Source: Alligator mississippiensis
Taxonomy: Eukaryota; Chordata; Crocodylia; Alligatoridae
Length of the DNA: 64,000 bases
NCBI RefSeq assembly: GCF_030867095.1
Contig: NC_081829.1
Span: forward strand, 51,705,036-51,769,035
Direction: 5' to 3'
Made by a program: the position numbers and the translations under genes
Shown here: piece by piece, positions 30,732 through 42,715 of the stretch
Layout of the letters: the number at the start of each line of letters is the position of its first letter
How positions within the stretch are numbered: the stretch's first letter is position 1
The notes under the pieces: generated by a model
What the model saw: only the letters and a program-made list of their open reading frames with translations
The model's database searches: none
What the model was told of the DNA's origin: nothing

Positions 30732-31527
30732 TGTCACACCCCGAGTAGGTGCTGTGAGTATAGCTCCAACCCACTGTTGGGGGTCCCCCCAACTCTCCTG
30801 CCATAACTTTATAGTATATGTAAAGAAGGAGGGGGTTCAGTGGTATTGTCCTCCTCTCTTGTCCCAGAGACAGGGTACTCATGGGTGTGCTGCGGTGTTC
30901 TTCAGAGATCCACCTACCCTACAATCTGCTCACTCGCCACTCACTAGGGTATTCAGGTGTTTGTCCTGATGGGATGTCAAACTGTGGGTCTGGGGTTGGC
31001 TTTAATAATCCAGCTAACTCCCAGATGCTGATCAAACCTGGAGCTTCAGCCCCTGGTCTCAGGGGTCTAAGCCAAACGAGTTGGGTGTTTTCCCTAAGAG
31101 GAATGCCACTTGGATACTTTAATGCTGAGGGGTTGGGAGCTGGACACCCCCAGCCTGGTGCCAGCCACTGCTGCCGCTCCTCTGCTATGGGGCAGTGCCT
31201 CCAGAGCTGTTACGTCTGGCACAAAGAGTCTCCTTCCATCCAGTGTGCTCCCCGCTGGCTTCTCTCCCCCTGCCAGCTTCTGGTGGGTTTTTTTTTTTAA
31301 TTCCATGCAGCAGTGGCTCCAGCTGATGTAATCAGCTGGCTGCTGCCCCACCTGGGAAGCAGCCGCTTGAAGAGCTGGTGAAATGTTGGCTCATGTGGCT
31401 CTCACTCCACCCCAGTCTCCTCAGGGGGTGCATTTTGTGGGGTCTGGGTGGCTCTACTCTCCCTTTCAGGAATGCTGGGGTTTGCCCCCTGCATTTCTGA
31501 ACCCTGTGGGGGTTTCTTGCCACCACA
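30732..31527 (-). repeat. 5' LTR of the old Gmr1-type element
   Basis: 796 bp; on the minus strand it starts TGTGGTGGCAAG and ends GGGGTGTGACA. Different in sequence from the LTR of the young element, so it represents another subfamily. Confidence 0.85.
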
Positions 31528-31984
31528 AATCTGTATATATATTACACACACAGAGTACATACAAATTTCTCAGGTGCATAGATTATATTAGATTAGAGTA
31601 AATATGATATGTGTATGTATATATATTAAATTATGCTTCTGCCCTCCTTGTATATTGTGCTGTACAAAGCACCAAAAACAAAAAAAGAACAGAAACCCAC
31701 TCTCAACCCAGAAATCTTAAAGTACATTGGAAAGGTTAACAAATGGCTACAGAGAGAGAAGCACAACAGAAAAAAAGTCAGTACAGGTCAAAATAATGAA
31801 ACAGTGATAACAACACAACATCCTGTTGTCAGGTAACTTTTCAGACTCCATTGCAAAGGAGAATTTTAAGGAAGGATTTGAAGATTGATAATGCAGATAG
31901 GTATGCAAATATTTATGAATTTCCCCTGTGTGTGAGAGAAAAAAGCACAAAATTGTTGATGTAAATTGTTAGACCCTGACTCCA
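31528..31984. other. AT-rich flank
   Basis: AT-rich sequence between the old LTR element and the next CR1. No gene is supported. Confidence 0.6.
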
Positions 31985-33671
31985 TGCAGCATCCAACGAC
32001 TAGGGACACAATGGTCCAATTGCTCATGGATCCTTGTACTCATGGAATTATAGAGAGGCAGCAGCAAGGCACCAGACTGCCATGTGTAGACCCTGAGATG
32101 GTGCAGAGTCACTTGGAGGAACGGATGCCTTTAAGTCGGCAGGCCCGGATGAGCTCCATCCGAGGGTACTGAAGGCACTGGCTGACATCATTGCACAGTC
32201 ACTGGTGGTAATATTTGAACACTCGTGGTGCTTGGGCCAGGTCCCGGAGGACTGGAAAAGGACCAATGTGATCCCCATTTTCAAGAAGGGGAGGAAGGAG
32301 GACCCAGGCAACTATAGGCCAGTCAGTCTCACCTCCATCCTTGGCAAAGTCTTCGAAAAAAAATTATCAAGGCTCACATTTGCGAGATTGGCAGGACAAA
32401 TTATGCTGAGGGGAAACCAGCATGGGTTCGTAGTACTTAGATCATGCCTGACTAATCTAGTCTCTTTTTATGACCAGGTTACAAAATGCCTGGATGCAGG
32501 AGTAGGGGTTGATGTCGTATACTTAGACTTCAGGAAGGCCTTCGATACAGTATCCCACACCATACTTTTAAACAAGTTAAGAGGCTGTGACTTGGATGAC
32601 TACACAGTCCGGTGGGTGGCAAATTGGCTAGAGGGTTGCACCCAGAGAGTCATAGTGGATGGGTCGGTATCAACTTGGAAGGGTGTGGGCAGTGGGGTCC
32701 CTCAGGGCTCAGTCCTTGGACCGATACTCTTCAATATCTTCATCAGCGACTTGGACGAGGGAGTGAAGTGTACTCTGTCCAAGTCTGTGGATGACACAAA
32801 ACTGTGGGGAGAAGTGGACACACCGGAGGGCAGGGAACAACTACAAGCAGACCTGGACAGGTTGGACATATGGGCAGAAAACAACAGAATGCAATTCAAC
32901 AAGGAGAAATGCAAAGTGCTGCACCTAGAGAGGAAAAATTTCCAGCATACCTACTGCCTAGGAAATCACCTGCTTGGTGGAATGGAAGCGGAAAGGGATC
33001 TTGGAGTCCTAGTGGACTCCAAGATGAACATGAGTCAGCAGTGTGACGAAGCCACCAGAAAAGCTAATGGCACGTTATCATGCATCAGCAGATGCATGAT
33101 GAACAGATCCAAGGAGGTGATACTTCCCCTCTATCGGGTGCTGGTCATACCGCAGTTGGAATACTGCGTGCAGTTTTGGGCGTCACACTTCAACAGGGAT
33201 GTGGATAACCTGGAGAGGGTCCAGAGAAGGGCCACTCGTATGGTTAAGGGCTTGCAGGCCAAGCCCTATGAGGAGAGACTGGGGCACCTGGACCTCTTCA
33301 GCCTCCACAAGAGAAAATTGAGAGGTGACCTTGTGGCTGCCTATAAGTTCATCATGGGGGCACAGAAGGGAATTGGTGAGATTTTATTCACCAAGCCACC
33401 CCCTGAGGTTACAAGAAATAATGGCCACAAGCTAGCAGAGAGCAGATTTAGACTAGACATTAGGAAGAACTTCTTGACAGAGTGGCCAGGGTCTGGAATC
33501 GGCTCCCAAGGGAGGTGGTGCTCTCCCCTACCCTGGGGGTCTTCAAGAGGAGGTTAGATAAGCATCTAGCTGGTATCATATGAACCCCGCACTCTTTGCT
33601 GCCTATGCAGCGGGTCGGATTCGATGATCTATTGAGGTCCCTTCCGACCCTAGCATCTATGAATCTATGAA
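31985..33671 (+). mobile_element. CR1 LINE, 5'-truncated, most of the reverse transcriptase
   Basis: Contains a 450-codon frame (32205-33557) covering nearly all of the CR1 reverse transcriptase, with 3' UTR and ATCTATGA tail. Motifs in order are NYRPVSLTSILGKVFEK, HGFVVLRSCLTNLVSFYDQV, VDVVYLDFRKAFDTVSH (motif A), SGVPQGSVLGPILFNIFISD (motif B) and SVDDTKLWG at the catalytic site, where FADD is usual. Near 33480 the sister copy at 137-988 has four more bases (CAGTTAGAGTGG), so this copy shifts frame before its last 35 or so residues. The endonuclease is absent. Codons upstream of 32205 continue CR1-like sequence in other frames. Not able to move by itself. Confidence 0.95.
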
Positions 33672-35743
33672 TGATCCAAAGCAAACAGGTAGCAAACACC
33701 AGCACACATTGCTCACAACAGCTTTTTTCAGAATGGAGACAGCTTCAGACTAGCTCCCAAAAAACAACAAACTGGGGAGCCACGCTAAACAGTTCTTTCC
33801 AACATTTAAACACCTTGGTTCATACATATTAACATTTATTCCACTCTCATCCCACCCTTGGTTCCACCCATTTCTCCTCCCATCTCAAGCCCCACCTCTT
33901 TTTACTGTTTGCTTCCTTAGCATGGTATTGCCTATGTATTTCATTCATTTACATGCCTCTCTGCTAAGAGCACATGCATAAGACTTTGGCCCCTATCTTC
34001 TTTCAGTCACCTGGGGTTTCTTGCTGGTTCTTTCTGGTTTTCTTGTGGACTTCACTTTCTCCAAGGCTGTATTTCTGGTTTTGTCTCCTGACACTAGTTG
34101 GTGGGCTATTCTATTTTTACTTAACACATCATGCACTTTGCACCCCCCCCCCCCAATTAAGAATCTATTCACTTAAGCATTAGCTAAGTTAGTTACTTGT
34201 AATATATCCACTAGCCTTGTGTCTAACAGCTTTTTCTGAGGTTACCTTTTAATATATCATCCAGCCTTGTGACCAGCAGCTTTTGCTGAGGCACAGGAAA
34301 AAGCCTTTATTCAGCCTCACAATCAGCACTCCCCAAAATCTAAATTGTTACCCCAACACCCAACATACATATCATTATCCTAACATAAATATGTAACTAT
34401 TTGTAGATAGAGGATTCCTTCATGACTTGATCAGAGATAGGAGTCCTACCTCACATTTCTGTAAGAGATGTAAAGGTAAGATAGAAATGGGGTATGAAAG
34501 CCCTTGAAGGTGAAAGTGAAAAGCTTGTATCTCATGTGATATACAGGGGGAGATAAAGATTTGGAAAAGAAATTATTGACAAGGTCAAAATAATGAGCTT
34601 CGAGAATGTTTTTTGCAACATCATTCTGAATAGATACAAATGAGACAAAGTTGCATTTGTTAAGATAATTGAAGAGGATTTCTTGACAAGTTAAATAATG
34701 AAAGTCGGGGGGAGGGAGTCTTATCTGTGTGAATGGATGTAGAATAATGTAGATTTTAAAAGATAATTTTGAATATTCTTTCCACATTAAACAGCCTGAA
34801 TGTGAGGACCTACAGAGAGACAAAGGTATCACACAAGTTAGGAATCTGCATGTCTGGTGGATTGGTAATATTTTCCACACAAAGCAAAATGAGGTAGTAA
34901 AGAATGCTTGGTTGGAGAGGTCTGGAGCTGTTTCTGCCACATTGAGCTTCAGGTGATGGCTAGGTATTCATGAATAGATTTGAGACAGAAAAAAATAAGC
35001 TTTCAATTTAAATTGAAGGAGATGGTGCTGCAGTAGACTGATGATCTGTGAATCATCCCCATGGATTTGTTGCATTTGTTGAAAAAAGAAAAAAGACAGA
35101 TTCATGGACAGCAAGGGAAGATTTTGAGAAGAACAGTCAATCATTAGGTCAAAGATGGCTAACAGGTCAGAGTGAGAGTCAGCTAACAAAAACTCATTAA
35201 AAACTTTGGCAACAGCACTTTCAGTAGAATGCAAATTATGAAAGCAGAAAATAGACAATCTAATTGGCAGAAACAGAATCCTGAGAGCATTGTAAAACAC
35301 AACTTATATGTTTGGAGCTGGGAGACCCAAGAGACTGGGATTCAAGGGTTTTTGTTTTTTTTTTTTTATTTCAGTTTCCTTCATGGGAGAGACTTAGTAT
35401 TTTTGTATTTTGAGAGAAAAACCACAGATGATAATTAGAAGTTATGGAAGGTTTCATTTGGCAAAGTGTCAGCAACTGCTACATGTATACTATGTATCAC
35501 CGTGTAAATATCTTGCAATCTTGTGTAGAGAACTCCAGCATCTGCATGGAGTACAGAAGGTCTTTGAAATGCATTTGGCTGTTTACTTTTGCCTAATTAG
35601 ATCTACAGGTACAAATGAAGAGTCGTTTTTTTCACAAACAGACTCCCAAGTGGCATCACTTGTCAGCTTTGATGACACTAGTGGCACTGTGAAAAGGATT
35701 TATAAAATGCTTTCTGTGGAAGAATATTTAGCTTTTCACTTAC
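33672..35743. other. AT-rich DNA without confirmed genes
   Basis: Contains a C run near 34143-34154 and an imperfect 55-bp direct duplication (AGCCTTGTG near 34213 and 34265). Open frames such as 34446-34940 minus lack domain motifs. It may be intronic if the exon candidate at 35744 is real. Confidence 0.5.
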
Positions 35744-35905
35744 CCTCCATGTTTGTTACATCTACAATGGCTTGACTTGAAGCATGGTGGATAATCCCTG
35801 CCACGACTTGGCTGACCACCGCACTCAGCACAAGCCATCTCCCATTCATACTTTTTTCCACCTTCACCTGTCCTTCTTTGTTCATCTGAAGCATTGACAG
35901 AAAAC
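35744..35905 (-). CDS. candidate host coding exon, 162 bp
   Basis: On the minus strand a pyrimidine-rich tract ends in TTGTCTCCAG at 35906 and the segment ends at a consensus donor GTAAGT (35738-35743). The 162 bases have no stop in two frames. The frame with codon phase 1 at both ends gives SMNGRWLVLSAVVSQVVAGI and AIVDVTNMEG, with coding-like use of GTG and CTG. The other frame gives a cysteine-rich peptide (MACAECGGQPSRGRDYPPC). A symmetric phase-1 exon would fit a modular extracellular protein. I do not recognise the gene. Stop codons follow the donor in both frames, so the donor must be used if it is coding. It could also be chance. It is the only exon-like signal I found outside repeats. 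Confidence 0.4.
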
Positions 35906-36188
35906 CTGGAGACAAGAGAGATGGGTGACACACTGGAGTCAGTCAGTTAGCCACTTTTTGCTGGAAATAACTTGTAAAGAGAAAAATTGCTCTGGAACAT
36001 TACTTGTTTCCTCTATTATCATGTTGAGTCAAACTCATTTAACATTCATTCTCACCCCCATCCCCAAGTGGCCACGATTCCAAGAACCTTATTTTTTTCC
36101 CCAGCAAGTGGCACCTTAAAGCAAATTACAGAAGAACTTTTCTTCATATTCATCCTAAAAGACATGCTGACTTATCAGAGTAGTGATA

Positions 36189-37591
36189 ACTTATCAGAGT
36201 AGTCAATGTGGTCCCCATCTTTAAAAAAGTGAAGAGGGAGGACCCAGGCAACTATAGGCCTGTTAGTCTTACTTCAATTCTAGGGAAGCTCTATGAGAAG
36301 ATTTTCAAGGAACACATCTGTGATGGGCCAGCAGCAGTGATGAAGCTCAAGGGCAACCAGCATGATTTCATTAGGGGCAGGTCCTGTCAGACCAACCTGA
36401 TTGTCTTCTACAATCAGGTCACAAAATCATTGGATGCAGGTGTTGCGGTGGATGTAGTCTTTCTGGACTGCAGGAAGGCCTTTGACACTGTCTCCTACCT
36501 CATTCTTATTAAAAAGCTAGGTGAATGTGGCATTGATGCCTACAGTCAGATGGATTGAAATTGTCTGAGGGGTCATATTCAGAGAGTGGTGGTGGATGGG
36601 TCATATTCGACCTGGAGGGGAGTGGGCAATGGAGTCCCCCAGGGCTCGGTCCTTGGTCCCACACTGTTCAATTTCTTTATTAGTGACTTGGACAATGGGG
36701 TGAAAAGCACCCTGTTTAAATTTGCAGATGACACCAAGATTTGGTGGGAGGTGGGCATGCTAGAAGGGAAGGACAGGTTACAGCAGGACCTGGACAAGTT
36801 ACAGAGGTGGGCAAATGAAAATAGGATGGGATTCAATACTGAAAAGTGCAGGGTGCTGCATACCGATAGGCTGGGGAATTCCCTTCTCAAAAGCACGGTG
36901 GCAGAAAGAGATCTTGGAGTCATTATTGACGCCAAGATGAACATGGGCCAACAATGCAAGGACACAGTCAGTAGGGCTAACCGTACCTTGTTGTGCATCC
37001 ACAGATGCATCACAAGCAGGGGTAAGGAGGTGATTTTCCCCCTCTATGTGACACTGGTCAGGCCACAGCTGGAGTACTGCATCCAGTTCTGGGCGCCGCA
37101 CTTCAGAAGGGATGTGGACAGCATTGAGAGGATCCGAAGGAAGGCCACTCACATGATCCAGGGACAGCAGGGCAGACCCTACAAGGAAAAGCTATGGGAC
37201 CTTAACCTGTTCAGCCTTTGCAAGAGAAGGCTGAGGGGGAACCTGGTGGCCATCTATAATCTTACTAGCGGGGACCAATGGGAATTGGGAGAGACCTTGT
37301 TCCCCCAAGCGCCTCCTGGAGTAACAAGGAATAAGGGCCAAAAGTTGTTAGAGAGTAGGTTTAGACTAGACATTAGAAGGCACTAGTTCACAGTCAGGGT
37401 GGCTAGGATCAGGAACCAACTTCCAAGAGAAGTGGTGCTGGATCCTACCTTGGGGTCTTTAAGAGGAGGCTTGACGTTTACCTAGCTGGGGTCATTTGAG
37501 CCCAGTTTTCTCTCCTGCCCAGGACAAGGGGTTGGACTAGACAATCTACAAGGTCCCTTTCAACCCTACATCTATGAATCTATTAATCTAA
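36189..37591 (+). mobile_element. CR1 LINE, 5'-truncated, third subfamily
   Basis: Reverse-transcriptase and C-terminal region in two main frames, 36208-36558 and 36586-37386. Motifs: NYRPVSLTSILGKLYEK, DVVFLDCRKAFDTVSY, NGVPQGSVLGPTLFNFFISD, LFKFADDTKIWWE with FADD intact, and LVRPQLEYCIQFWAPHF. Stops occur at 36556-36558 and 37384-37386, the latter inside the late RKNFFTV block. It differs from the copies at 137, 31985, 46445 and 55297 in many residues, so it is a separate subfamily. The left junction has a 14-bp direct repeat (ACTTATCAGAGTAG at 36171 and 36189), which may be junction filler or a target duplication remnant. It ends in an ATCTATGAATC tail. Confidence 0.93.
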
Positions 37592-39642
37592 TTATTATAC
37601 TCCTTTGGTTAGTTGGAGCCACAGTCCATGATTTAGGCAATTAAATATATCCTCCAAAGTTTAGGTCTAGTGTTCCATCAACATAGCTTTCTTTATGGTT
37701 GCTGGACGAGCACCTGAATAATTAGAGCTATTAATTGAAAGAAAAAGTTAAGAGAAGTATCAAGCACTCTAATCTAAGACGTGTGTTATATTAATTCTTG
37801 AGTCAAATGACACCAGCAGCAGGACATGTTGACTCAGGAGATTAGTAACGAGCCTCTCACATCTAACCACAATGTATAGTGTATACAGTTTATGTGAGAA
37901 CAACAAAATAGCTCAAGGTACAGGAAACAAGAAAATCCTTTTGCTGGTTAGGAATTATTTACCCAGACCTCTAAAATGGTTGTGTTTCTTTGTGCTTTCA
38001 TTTGAAAATTGAAACATTTTGTTTTCAGTATCCAAAAGAGTATCATTATTTTGGAGATACATTATGTCCAAAAAATTCAAAAGGTTTCAACCCACTCTAA
38101 GCAATGAAGTACAAGCATAAACCATCAGTTCTAATGGTAGACCAAGCAGAACGAGAAATCACCACTGCATAAAAACTGCTAGTTCCAACAGGTGATCCTT
38201 CCAGATGAGAATAGACACATAGACACATAGTGAAGAAGTAAAATATATGAAAAATGTAAATGTCCAGGGATGTTATTCAAGCAATTTTTTAAACATTGAA
38301 AGTAAGTAACCTGCCATTTGTATACATTTTATGTGTACAATTTATTTATTAAACTTGGGATAAAAATGGGTTAAAATCTAGGAAGAAGTTGCTAACTACA
38401 AATCTTTCTACTACAGATTTACCCAGTTCTCAGGTGTAAGCTTAGTTTACCTGCTGCACAAAGAAAAATGCAAGCCCAGGCTTACCAAAATGATGGAAAT
38501 GTTTGCTGCTGCTGGCATCTAATTGTATCCACTCAATTTGACCCTGTAGTTGAACTTTGAAAGCATTCCAACTGACAGTTCCATTATATGAAGAATGAAA
38601 TAAAAATAGATAGGTTGTGGCTGAGTTTGAATGATGCTGTAGTTCAGCACTCCAGTGTCTTTAAGAAAGCATGCATATAAAACTCAGGAGACCAGTTTCC
38701 TGAGATAAATTGAGTCAGCTATCAAGTCGTTCTTTTCAGTAATGAGACAAGTGATTGTCTTCAAGAGGATATGAAAAAATGGATAGATTCAAATTCTTCA
38801 CTGCCACAAAACACAATCTCACAGCTGATCAGCAACTAACAGTGAAGCAGATACCAATGAAGCCTGTAAAAGTTACAGCATAAACTCTCCAATTGGAATT
38901 AATCTTCTTTGTGACAGATATTTTAAACAGAGATAGGCTGAAACTGGATTTAATGAGGTGGTGAATGAAAAGAGCCCAGTATACCTTATAGATGTGTTGC
39001 AAGGCTTAGTTAATATTATGAAGTGCTTTGCAAACCTCAGATAACATTTCCTTTAGAAGGGCAAAGTATGAAGCATAGATGCAATCATACTGATGTGTAT
39101 AGCTGTAAGTTAAGTACTAAGAGTTCTACATGCTCATCACAATTAAAGGAAAACATACTTTTTATTTTACAAATCAAGGAAATGTATACAGAAAAGTATA
39201 CTTTTTTTGAGAATGGCCATTAAAGTGAACTTTAGCTTTTTCAGAAATGCAGTACAGGTTGAGTTTAACCCCAAGCAGGGATGTGCAAGCTGAACATTGC
39301 CTGAGGACAGATGTCATTTTTGTTAGTTCTGTTCTTTGCAGGCAGGAAGTGTGCCAATGCATTCAAGTTTGCCAGACAGGATCCAGACTAGGGCCCTTAT
39401 TTTATTAACACTACGTATTCGTGCTACTTCACACAGGTTCTCCAATTAAACTCAAACTTACTAATCAACTTTATTAAAGTAAGCACGTGTTTGTATGAGT
39501 GGATGTAGGATTTTGTAAAGAGGGATGTGGGAACAGTGACCAGTGGTGAAGGGGTTGTTGTACCCATAACACTTGCTCCACCCCCACAAGCAGAACGTGT
39601 AGACCATGCATGGGAAAAGAAACCAAGAACTTTGTAAGTCCC
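37592..39642. other. AT-rich DNA without recognised genes
   Basis: About 2 kb of AT-rich sequence with no supported gene or repeat structure. Confidence 0.55.
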
Positions 39643-40508
39643 TGTAGCAGGGCACTAAGGTGCCTGCTACTTGTAGAGCCAGAGTAACTACACAGGTGCT
39701 GGTTGCTAGGGTAACCAGAGGGAGCTAGTGACTCTCACCTGCCTAGTCAGCTGACCGGAAGGGCAGGGCCTGGCTCCTATATAAACCACAGACCAGAGGC
39801 TAGGAGGAGTTCCCTGCTGGCAGGTAAGGGAGAAGGAGCTCTGCCAGAGAGAGTAAAGGGAAGAGGTCAGAATACATGAATGGCTTGAGACTGGTGAGAG
39901 ATGGGGCACCCCTGGTGTTGCAGGAATAATGTTGGAGCCAGAGGGCTGAGATTTATGTTATAGCCTAGGGGCTTATGCTTTGTGTTTGCTGTTTGTTACC
40001 GGTGGTTTGGGTGAGGCTATTAGGGGGAGGAAGAGGCCTCATATGGGACCCCCAGCAGTGTGGGGACCCCAGTGCCAATGAGGGCACAGCATTCAGGGTG
40101 CACTGACCCCAGCCCCAGAGAGAGAGGGCTGTATTGGAGAAGCCCCAGAGAGAGGGGGCCGCATTGGAGAAGCCCCAGGGTGGGCACAGTGCCAGACTGG
40201 GCTGCAGAAAGCCCGAGCACCAGTGAAGGTGCAGAGTGAGACAAGGGCCCAGTGAGGACAAGGGGGCGAAATTACAACAAGGCCCGGACAAACAATGTTG
40301 GTACCGTCAGCGTGAGCTGCGGTGTAGGGGAGGAAACATAGCTGCAGATAGTGCCCCTGGCATCGGGGCAGTAAAGGGGCAGCCTCCCGCTAATTAACAT
40401 CAATTAAGCAATTAACAACAAGGCATGGCAGAAGAGAAGGCAGGCAGTTGGCCCAGGAACAGGTGTGCGGGCCATGTTTAGATCGGCCTAGAGCAGGCAC
40501 CTGTTACA
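39643..40508. mobile_element. solo LTR of a further LTR family
   Basis: 866 bp starting TGTAGCAGGGC and ending CACCTGTTACA, flanked by perfect 5-bp duplications GTCCC (39638-39642 and 40509-40513). A TATA-like CTCCTATATAAACC lies at about 39774-39787, roughly 130 bases in, which suggests that the plus strand is the coding sense. It shares its 3' end (GTGTAGGGGAGG, GCTGCAGATAGTGCC) with 53160-54219. It is unrelated to the Gmr1-type LTRs or the tRNA-Ser-type family here. No internal region remains. Confidence 0.82.
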
Positions 40509-40513
40509 GTCCC

Positions 40514-41390
40514 CAAGTCGATTAAGATTCTCCACCCCACCCCACCTTCCCTAGGGTTAAAGGGTTCCCTACTCTACCTTCCCTTTTCCTCCTCTGAAGT
40601 TCTCCCTGTCCCCCACCACCACTATAGGTGTTCCTCATCCACCTCAAAGACTGAGAGCTCCAGAACAACTCTAACCACCAGGCAGGATCTATGGGGACAT
40701 CAAAGGTGGCAGTGCCAGCAGGTGGATTCCCCCTCCCCAATCTTGCCCTTAGGCTGGCAGAAAACACCCAGGGGGGAGGAGAAGTGGGGAGGAAATCAGG
40801 CAGGGAGTCAGGGAAGCAGGGAGAAGGAACTTGCGTGCTGTCCTGCCATTAACATGTCTTCTTATGCAGGCTGGCTGAAGTGGGGGAGAAGTGTCTTGGG
40901 AGCTCCTCTGCCTCTGAGGCAGCCAAGGATGGTGGCAGGAACAGGTACAGGTGGGTGAGAGAATGAGATTGGAGGGAAGAAGACATGCTACTGAGCATAG
41001 AGAAAAAAGGAGGTGGGAATTCTTACCTGATTCAGGGACTTTAAAAACTCCTGGTTCTTTTCCAACAGTATCTTCTGAAACAGGGATGTTACTGTGACAC
41101 TTCACCCCCTCTTGGTTTGCCCCCATGTGTTTGCAATATTGGAACCTAATTTAAAAGGTAAATGAACCAGAAGGCACAACATTTTATCTGCTATGTTACA
41201 AGCAGATCAGTAACTCACCTCTCAATCTCAAGCTAGAATAATGGAAAGATATCTAGCCCTTATTTTGTCCCCCAAGAAATCTTCAAGGAATTCATTGATT
41301 GGTGATGCCCAACTTCGATAATAAAGAATGTAATTATTTAAAAAGGCATTTATCCTAGGTACCAGGATGAAAATGTAATCATCACAATTT
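40514..41390. other. GC-moderate DNA without recognised genes
   Basis: G/A-rich stretches on the plus strand with overlapping short frames. Nothing diagnostic. Confidence 0.45.
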
Positions 41391-41399
41391 TTTTTTAAA

Positions 41400-41869
41400 T
41401 GGTGATAAGAGATCCTGCAGCCTATTATCCTATTAGTTTTCTTGGGAATTCTAGCTAAAGTATATGGGATACACGTACTTTCTCATCTACAAACAGTGAT
41501 TTGTGTGTTTAAAAAAAAAAAAAAAAAGCAGCCTTCTGGGATAAAAGAAGGCTGGCTTTACAGAAGATTGTTCTTGCATCACCCACTGGTTCATTTTGCA
41601 TTATTTGGCATCCAAATATGTAAATAGACAAAATCATTTATATATAGCATTCATAGATCTAAAGGGAGCTTTTTTACTCCATAGATTGATTACAGAGAAT
41701 TAGTTCAACACATCTATGCTACTGAATGATTCTATCCAGGTCTACTTTATGCAGATGATTCATTAGTAATGTCACAATTCAAAAATGGGATTCTAAACAT
41801 TATTAGATGCTTTTTAGCAGTATTTTGCATCGAATAGCTTGGAAATCAACCTTTCTGAATCCAAGTTAT

Positions 41870-41903
<34 letters not shown>

Positions 41904-42020
41904 GAATGAAAGGACAAGTTTGGATTTTACAGAACAAGAAACTGGAGGCAGTGTCCTCATTTAAATACCTTGGACTGTGTACAATTTATATTTCCCTCTA
42001 GACAAATGCTTTGGGAAACA
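41400..42020 (+). mobile_element. ancient non-LTR reverse-transcriptase fragment, clade unresolved
   Basis: Conceptual reading across frames shows degraded reverse-transcriptase landmarks in the right order: AFIDLKGAF near 41650 (motif A), LYADDSLVMS near 41747 (motif C, catalytic aspartates present), NSLEINLSESKLL near 41836, and SFKYLGLC near 41955. Many stops and shifts separate them, and a 28-base T run at 41873-41900 interrupts the sequence. The wording differs from CR1 and Tx1 and resembles the LINE class with an IDLKxAFDS motif. The age looks much greater than that of the CR1 copies here. Confidence 0.55.
41873..41900. repeat. T homopolymer
   Basis: An uninterrupted run of about 28 T within the old LINE fragment. 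Confidence 0.9.
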
Positions 42021-42022
42021 TG

Positions 42023-42359
42023 GGGCACTAATACACAAGCATGTAGGCTGCTCTGATGTTCAGGAATTCTAGTGCAGACTGAATAATTTGAGTGTGCTGA
42101 AGTGTGGCAATTGCCATGCTCCAGCAGCCTTCTGCATCTTATGCATCAGTGTCCCCCACTTAAAAATGGTGGCAGGGAAATTTGAACTAAAGGTCATCAA
42201 ATGAGCTTTAATTCAAATGTCCTCATCACCATTTTTAAATGCTTGGACACTGATGCATTAGATGCGACAGCGTTTTAATTAGAGTGACTTCCAGATTTGC
42301 TGTAATTAAAGCACTGCCTGCCCCCCCCCCACCAACCCCAGAGCAGATGTAAAAGTACT
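42023..42359. mobile_element. Harbinger-like MITE, older copy
   Basis: The left end GGGCACTAATACACAAGCATG resembles the left end of 45237-45593. A long internal palindrome (ATGCATCAGTGTCC near 42138 with its complement near 42265, through TTAAAAATGGTG) and a central TTTGAACTAAA are shared features. The right end near 42359 (GCAGATGTAAAAGTAC) is only loosely matched. No transposase. Confidence 0.45.
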
Positions 42360-42707
42360 CATGCTGACCAAATATTACTCCCATATTAAAAACATGATGT
42401 AAATTTAGGAACAAAAGATGCCAGCCTGCATACAGATGTGTGCAGTGTGATTCTCTCAATCTTTTCCTCTTTTGAGAATCATAAAGCACTCTTTTGTTTT
42501 AGAAACCTACCTATCTGAAGTACAAAACTATAAAAAATGAAAGGCCATTACTAGACTGCAATTCGCTCAAATGAGTTGTGCAGCCATTATGAGCAAGTGG
42601 TGTTGGACCCCATATACAGACAGGATACATTCTTGTAGGAAGAATGAGATAGACTATTTTAAATCATTTTTTGTGATCTTGCTAATGTTTATGAAGCAAT
42701 ACGAGGA
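42360..42707. other. AT-rich flank
   Basis: No gene or repeat structure recognised. Confidence 0.5.
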
Positions 42708-42715
42708 AAATCAAA

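Larger units (their letters stand above)
25857..31527 (-). mobile_element. old Gmr1-type Ty3/Gypsy element, heavily decayed
   Basis: A second element of the same clade and orientation. Parts: 5' LTR 30732-31527, tRNA-Gly-type primer site 30712-30730, Gag around 30290-30610, integrase around 28350-29160 (CPECQKAQEWRP; TDQGTNFMLG; QTNGLVGRLNG), reverse transcriptase around 27390-27900, connection (FLGLINYYQKFI) near 27200, RNase H down to about 26600, polypurine tract 26541-26553 and 3' LTR about 25857-26540. Again integrase precedes reverse transcriptase. The LTRs differ at roughly 25 of 150 compared positions by hand count, far more than in the younger element, and coding is interrupted many times. 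The left LTR edge is blurred by divergence. Confidence 0.85.

Noticed and set aside
34446-34940. 164-codon minus-strand frame
   Set aside because: AT-rich, aromatic- and leucine-rich translation with no motif or splice context; more likely chance.
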